Virus record (IMG/VR): IMGVR_UViG_3300025892_000051
Location: 1-37,896 of that record
Direction: 5' to 3' (one strand)
Origin: a virus
DNA: 37,896 bases
Part shown: positions 35,001 through 37,896 of the stretch, piece after piece
How positions within the stretch are numbered: the first letter of the stretch is position 1
How the letters are laid out: the number at the start of each line of letters is the position of its first letter
Translations under genes and position numbers: made by a program
Notes under the pieces: generated by a model
Told to the model about the DNA's origin: nothing
Databases searched by the model: none
Seen by the model: the letters and a program-made list of their open reading frames with translations, nothing else

Positions 35001-35968
35001 CCCACAGTAACATCTACCTGCACATTATCTTCTACTGATGATGCGATTTTTAACATATCAGAACCAATTAAAACAGGATCAGACCCTTCAACTAATTCTA
35101 AGATAACTGTATTTGTACTAGAATCTAATTTAGTAATTTTATATCTTGTACTAATAGGATTGTTAATTACCTCAAGACTATCTCCAACTGCTAATTGGAT
35201 AGTATCATCAAAGTTTGCTTCAGAATCAGTATAAAAAATCTTATTTAATTTATATTGCTTTTTCTGTGATACTATAGTAACACCATTCACTTCTTCTGTA
35301 ACAGTAGCATCTGATATTCTAAGTACGCTAAAATCACCAGTATATCTTTTAGATCTAGGAGGTAAATCAACGACGGCTTCATCTAATACATATGATATAT
35401 TTCTTTCTACGATTTGCTGTAAAAAGGTAGTGTAATCGATGTCTGATCGCCCTTCATAATTACTATTAAAATAATTAACCTTAGATTGTGTGTTAGTGTT
35501 AAGTATGTATCTTCTTATGATTGCTCGTTCAGTATCAATAGGTACTTGTCCAGTTAAATCAAAAGATACATATAATAGAGGATTTATTAATTCTTCAAAA
35601 AACCAGTTAGGCTTTATATTAAATCGCTCTATTGTATTAATGCTAGATAAATCATTAGCCTCTACAGGCAATTGTGCCAATACCAACTTTCTAAATGTAC
35701 CATCAGATAATCTTATAGAACTATTTGACCCATTTACATTTGTAATTGTATTAAGATTATTATCTAATCTATCTATGGAATTTTTAAGAAAACCAAAACT
35801 TGGAATAGTAACTCTAGAATTTGTACCGTTATCGTTTTGAATATTAATAGTAACAGATTCATTACTTGAAGTTATGGCCTGATTAACCTTTTCAAAACTC
35901 TCTAAGGAATTATTAAATAACCTTAGAAGCTCAGGTAAAAGTGTTGATATTGAATTATTTTCAGCCAT
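32075..35968 (-). CDS. Giant structural protein with coiled coil and FN3-like domain (1297 aa)
   Basis: Residues 1-100 are helical (LLPELLRLFNNSLESFEKVN). Residues ~428-500 form a coiled coil (LNNQKNTIESTLKELDVAI onward), followed at ~511-650 by a fibronectin-III-like domain (VVKFKIRYRYLS, then RKGEQVEVQVKSISEAGWPS and WSTAVIIPFP). A second helical section lies around 660-740, and the C-terminal ~500 residues are beta-rich. The layout suits a rod- or arm-like baseplate component. It ends 61 bases before the 1533-aa gene and follows the partial 631-aa gene after 22 bases. The exact role is unknown. Confidence 0.7.
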   Translation of the reverse strand: MAENNSISTLLPELLRLFNNSLESFEKVNQAITSSNESVTINIQNDNGTNSRVTIPSFGFLKNSIDRLDNNLNTITNVNGSNSSIRLSDGTFRKLVLAQLPVEANDLSSINTIERFNIKPNWFFEELINPLLYVSFDLTGQVPIDTERAIIRRYILNTNTQSKVNYFNSNYEGRSDIDYTTFLQQIVERNISYVLDEAVVDLPPRSKRYTGDFSVLRISDATVTEEVNGVTIVSQKKQYKLNKIFYTDSEANFDDTIQLAVGDSLEVINNPISTRYKITKLDSSTNTVILELVEGSDPVLIGSDMLKIASSVEDNVQVDVTVGFNERCVTFVKPIDPNSKIPSVNWSPGSAFYTNTLTTINSAGVSQTLAEYYQQSAIDFGSMLLSFADDKIPTTREGLKPNSPTINTEDFAVKLINAQVSDSPAIVELTDLNNQKNTIESTLKELDVAIQQSRTKIQTTNYSTEVERDADRNALQGLITERSSQAELYSSVVKEIDAKAKDNSVSSITPKYRVRGFWSMPLEKSTPATGPQSVVKFKIRYRYLSNDGVANPVNQFEFKDGSGTSQGAFSNYSIIESTLRPRVKSSLTGVYEWVPIDSDNAESVNINQLDIPIRKGEQVEVQVKSISEAGWPSNPLESDWSTAVIIPFPADLSSDNATEAIINQNQQDLAKVSLEQDLNELGIQEHLSSSFTANETYYAHSSPVIASGFLSENQTPIDLFTKLTEMQNQLDLFSEILQSAQGELRTTLVDDQGNVTNLNRNATTSIFAGFYSQEVANLDDPRGAIISKTFFINIANTAQSGLRLIARIAGNRTRMVKQSENPPISPYLTNADVTNGSTILPATYSWLDNSSINQSSGINTYTADDADYNTIRKYDLTPILLTNPATSNSWKFGQDVSIAPYQSAQNKNQFLYSRFSDVSSEDNFYSYRNPDGDFIVNLDKAENFYGRSASSNTGVATDFFWGGGFDLTGVPFVTNGYIAGNDDVIDVHTEHPYVKSYAAYRSNYILQTGDSLGGVNATLPAAPGVAVDCTSSSATVGAGTADVLFRQSKFIPLQSDESYGKQQSIYLNENAVDLIALGLTEPVTFNDANNTVLAASPSLVAISNLSNDVLNPDLTNNGNGYERNVKTAFDSFDQYLLGKQSCGSYLFVSTDTHQNIQVDGDSVQSEEVVQFGQQNSINIPLVFQYRMTDYFGTGAGSSGGIGNIAGDSTGATVNVTYTKKLGFDLYPNNQRVFQYDIEVFAKYRSDNLNIDVFPSQTVTKGLNDLEKVVAGLNPSVNQTRVSRIQLANVNGGAGPIG

Positions 35969-35987
35969 TAGTTATGCTTTCTTTTAT

Positions 35988-35995
35988 TATTTATT
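35988..35995 (-). promoter_or_regulatory. AATAAATA octamer before the 1297-aa gene
   Basis: One mismatch to TATAAATA, 19 bases before the ATG, touching the preceding stop codon. Confidence 0.35.
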
Positions 35996-37896
35996 TAATT
36001 ATATCGTACACAAAATTTAAGACACCTTGTTCAGTGCATATAAATTCTATGATAGGTTTTTCGGATATATCACTATTTGTTATAACACCCATAGAAATTC
36101 CAAATGATCCAGCGTTTAATCTACTTGGTGCATCTGTCCAAACTCTGATATTTCTAGAACCTATGTTTAAATTATTATTAAATGTTAATCTTAATGTTTG
36201 TCCGGTTGACCATTGTATATCAGTATCATCTATATAAATATTTAAATCACCACCTGCTTCGTTAACAGTATCTAACCTTAGCATATTTGTATAAATTCTA
36301 AGATCTGAAAATACTTGAGGCGTTGCTTGATTTAAGTTAAGAGGATTAAGTGTAGTAATTTCTAGTTGATCTTTATCAAAAGGAACCATTATATTATACT
36401 CTTGGTTTGCTAATGAAATAGTTATAAGGTTTGGGGTATTAGTATCTACGTTTATTCCAGTACCTTGTCTAATTACATCAGTATTATATTGTAATGTAAT
36501 AGGAACATTTCCATTTGCTAATCCTTGAATTTCATCGGAGTTCTTAGCTATTAAATCAAGCAGAACAGTATCATTAGCAAAAGCAAGATTAGCATTATCC
36601 AACTGTCTTTGTACACTATTAAGCTGAGCCTGTAATGAAGTAACATCAGAAACATTTGTTATTTGATTTTCTAATGACTGTACTTTTTGGTCTAATTCAG
36701 AAATTTCTAATTGTTGGGTCTGAAATATTTTTGCTGATTCTTGAAGCTGTGCAGTTGCTTCACTGAAGAGCTGCATTGAAAATGTATTATAGTCATTGAC
36801 AATTGTGTCAATCCCGGCCGTTCCTGGTGAAGCATCAAATCGCAAATTGATTTTAAATCCATAACTGTTTCCATTCTGTCCTGTAACTTTATTAGGTTTA
36901 TATTTTGGGTATCTTTGGATATAACCACCATCGGTTGTAGGTGTTATGTTATCTACAAGTAAAATACCATAAAGGTTAGTAACGGTATTTGCTGTGTTAC
37001 TAGTATCTACTAAATCGTAATAAACCAATACCGCGTTAAATTCAAATGTACTTGCTAAATCAGTTCCATTAAATTGAGGTATTGTTGCAATCGTTGGGTC
37101 TGTTATAATCTGCTCATAATCGTTAGGTGTAAAATCTACAGAAATTCCATCTAACTGAGACCTAACATAAGCAGAACCATTAAATCCAACGGGGTTATTA
37201 TAATCACCAGGATATTTTTGTATATCAACGCTGATAGGTGATGTGAATGATATAGGTTCAGTAAAATAAGAATCCAATGATGTTGGTGGAGTAGGTTCAT
37301 TCATCCAGTTTGCATTAGAATCTGTATACCCACCTGAGTTTGCTCCTAGTAAAGGTTGATCATAATCATAAAATGCATTTATACTTAATCCTTGTGGTTG
37401 GATTGTACTAGCATTACGGCCTAAGATAAATTCGTCTTTACCTTGTATCCTTAAACTTGGTTGATAATTTTCATCTGAAATAGAGTCAAATAAAATAGTT
37501 GGAGTACCGCCTACTTCAGTAGGTACATTAATATAAAGTTCTGTATAAGCTTCACCTGCTTTATCTACATTATTAACAATATCAATATCACCTACATATT
37601 GTACAACCTTTCTATATTGTCTTGCGCCTGTTTTAATCTCGTCTTCTTCAACAAATAAAGGTCTTGAAACTCCAGGATTTTTTTCGAGATTAGTAGCAGC
37701 ACGAAATCGCATTGCACCAGTCTCTTTCATCCATTTAAAAAATACTCTTTCAGCAACAGATCTCTGTATAGTATTATCATAGGAAGCATCACTAATAATC
37801 AATTCTTCTAAGTTCAGCGCGTAATTCTGAAGACTCTCTGTAAAATTAACATTAGGATCACCTTTTAATCCACCGCTAAGAATCATACCATCAATA
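35991..37896 (-). CDS. Structural protein with coiled coil, N-terminus probably cut by window edge (>=631 aa)
   Basis: From the first internal ATG (37886) the frame gives 631 aa, but the three codons before it (Ile, Asp, Gly) are open to the edge, so the true start may lie outside. The early part has an ERVFFKWMKETGAMRF helix. Residues ~365-440 are a coiled coil (LEISELDQKVQSLENQI onward). The C-terminal ~190 residues are beta-rich, ending FICTEQGVLNFVYDIIK. It begins the tail/baseplate run seen here. A baseplate wedge role is plausible by position only. The small minus-strand frame 36707-36931 inside it is a shadow. Confidence 0.72.
   Translation of the reverse strand, partial: IDGMILSGGLKGDPNVNFTESLQNYALNLEELIISDASYDNTIQRSVAERVFFKWMKETGAMRFRAATNLEKNPGVSRPLFVEEDEIKTGARQYRKVVQYVGDIDIVNNVDKAGEAYTELYINVPTEVGGTPTILFDSISDENYQPSLRIQGKDEFILGRNASTIQPQGLSINAFYDYDQPLLGANSGGYTDSNANWMNEPTPPTSLDSYFTEPISFTSPISVDIQKYPGDYNNPVGFNGSAYVRSQLDGISVDFTPNDYEQIITDPTIATIPQFNGTDLASTFEFNAVLVYYDLVDTSNTANTVTNLYGILLVDNITPTTDGGYIQRYPKYKPNKVTGQNGNSYGFKINLRFDASPGTAGIDTIVNDYNTFSMQLFSEATAQLQESAKIFQTQQLEISELDQKVQSLENQITNVSDVTSLQAQLNSVQRQLDNANLAFANDTVLLDLIAKNSDEIQGLANGNVPITLQYNTDVIRQGTGINVDTNTPNLITISLANQEYNIMVPFDKDQLEITTLNPLNLNQATPQVFSDLRIYTNMLRLDTVNEAGGDLNIYIDDTDIQWSTGQTLRLTFNNNLNIGSRNIRVWTDAPSRLNAGSFGISMGVITNSDISEKPIIEFICTEQGVLNFVYDIIK

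Noticed and set aside
27412-35968. Assignment of the 1533- and 1297-aa proteins to T4 gp7 and gp10
   Set aside because: Only size and position suggest it; no motif or sequence resemblance could be seen.
36707-36931. 74-aa minus-strand frame
   Set aside because: Lies wholly inside the 631-aa structural gene in another frame, with no coding character.

Overview
The window looks like part of the genome of a large T4-superfamily tailed phage (myovirus type). It is AT-rich, and every supported gene lies on the minus strand, so transcription runs from high to low coordinates. The T4-type replication and recombination set (gp32-like ssDNA-binding protein, gp61-like primase, UvsY, UvsW, GroES/gp31-like co-chaperonin) sits beside very large baseplate, tail and fibre genes. 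None of the starts I inspected has a strong Shine-Dalgarno sequence; most are preceded by A/T-rich tracts. One membrane-anchored protein resembles small proteins of Bacteroidetes phages. A marine or aquatic Bacteroidetes (flavobacterial) host is the best guess, by inference only. Both ends cut through structural genes.

Layout in transcription order. (1) 37.9-20.3 kb: virion and tail block. It holds three giant proteins (631+, 1297 and 1533 aa), a 1062-aa fibre with a short collagen-like segment, an 80-aa coiled-coil protein overlapping a 260-aa membrane-anchored protein, 459-aa and 311-aa structural proteins, and a 184-aa protein with a tail-tube-like pattern. (2) 20.3-18.9 kb: a 118-aa protein with a T4 internal-protein-like N terminus and a glycine-zipper tail, a RuvC-like nuclease with a TTG start, and GroES. 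(3) 18.7-14.5 kb: gp32, primase, a 71-aa protein, UvsY and UvsW, with gaps or overlaps of only a few bases. (4) 14.4-7.3 kb: a very acidic 510-aa protein, a 423-aa ligase-superfamily protein, a 928-aa protein with an Rnl2-like N terminus, a 373-aa NMNAT-like protein and a 75-aa protein. (5) 7.3-0 kb: a tandem set of mosaic fibres (756 aa, 1249 aa, a truncated one) with long collagen-like repeats in two of them.

The most interesting signal is a short motif, roughly MKxxxxF(I/L/V)xE, at the N terminus of several unrelated proteins and again inside two of them. It closely resembles the T4 capsid-targeting sequence (MKTYQEFIAE in the internal proteins), which sends proteins into the prohead and is cut by the gp21 protease. 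Here it marks an NMNAT-like enzyme, a ligase-like enzyme, a glycine-zipper protein, an acidic core-like protein (three copies) and a 71-aa protein. The hypothesis is a set of nucleotidyl-transfer enzymes packaged in the capsid and delivered with the DNA, partly as protease-cut polyproteins. The prohead protease and capsid genes are not in this window, so this needs testing.

No intergenic stretch exceeds 300 bases; the longest are 18673-18862 and 11448-11614. I saw no tRNA, rRNA, CRISPR array, insertion sequence or integrase.
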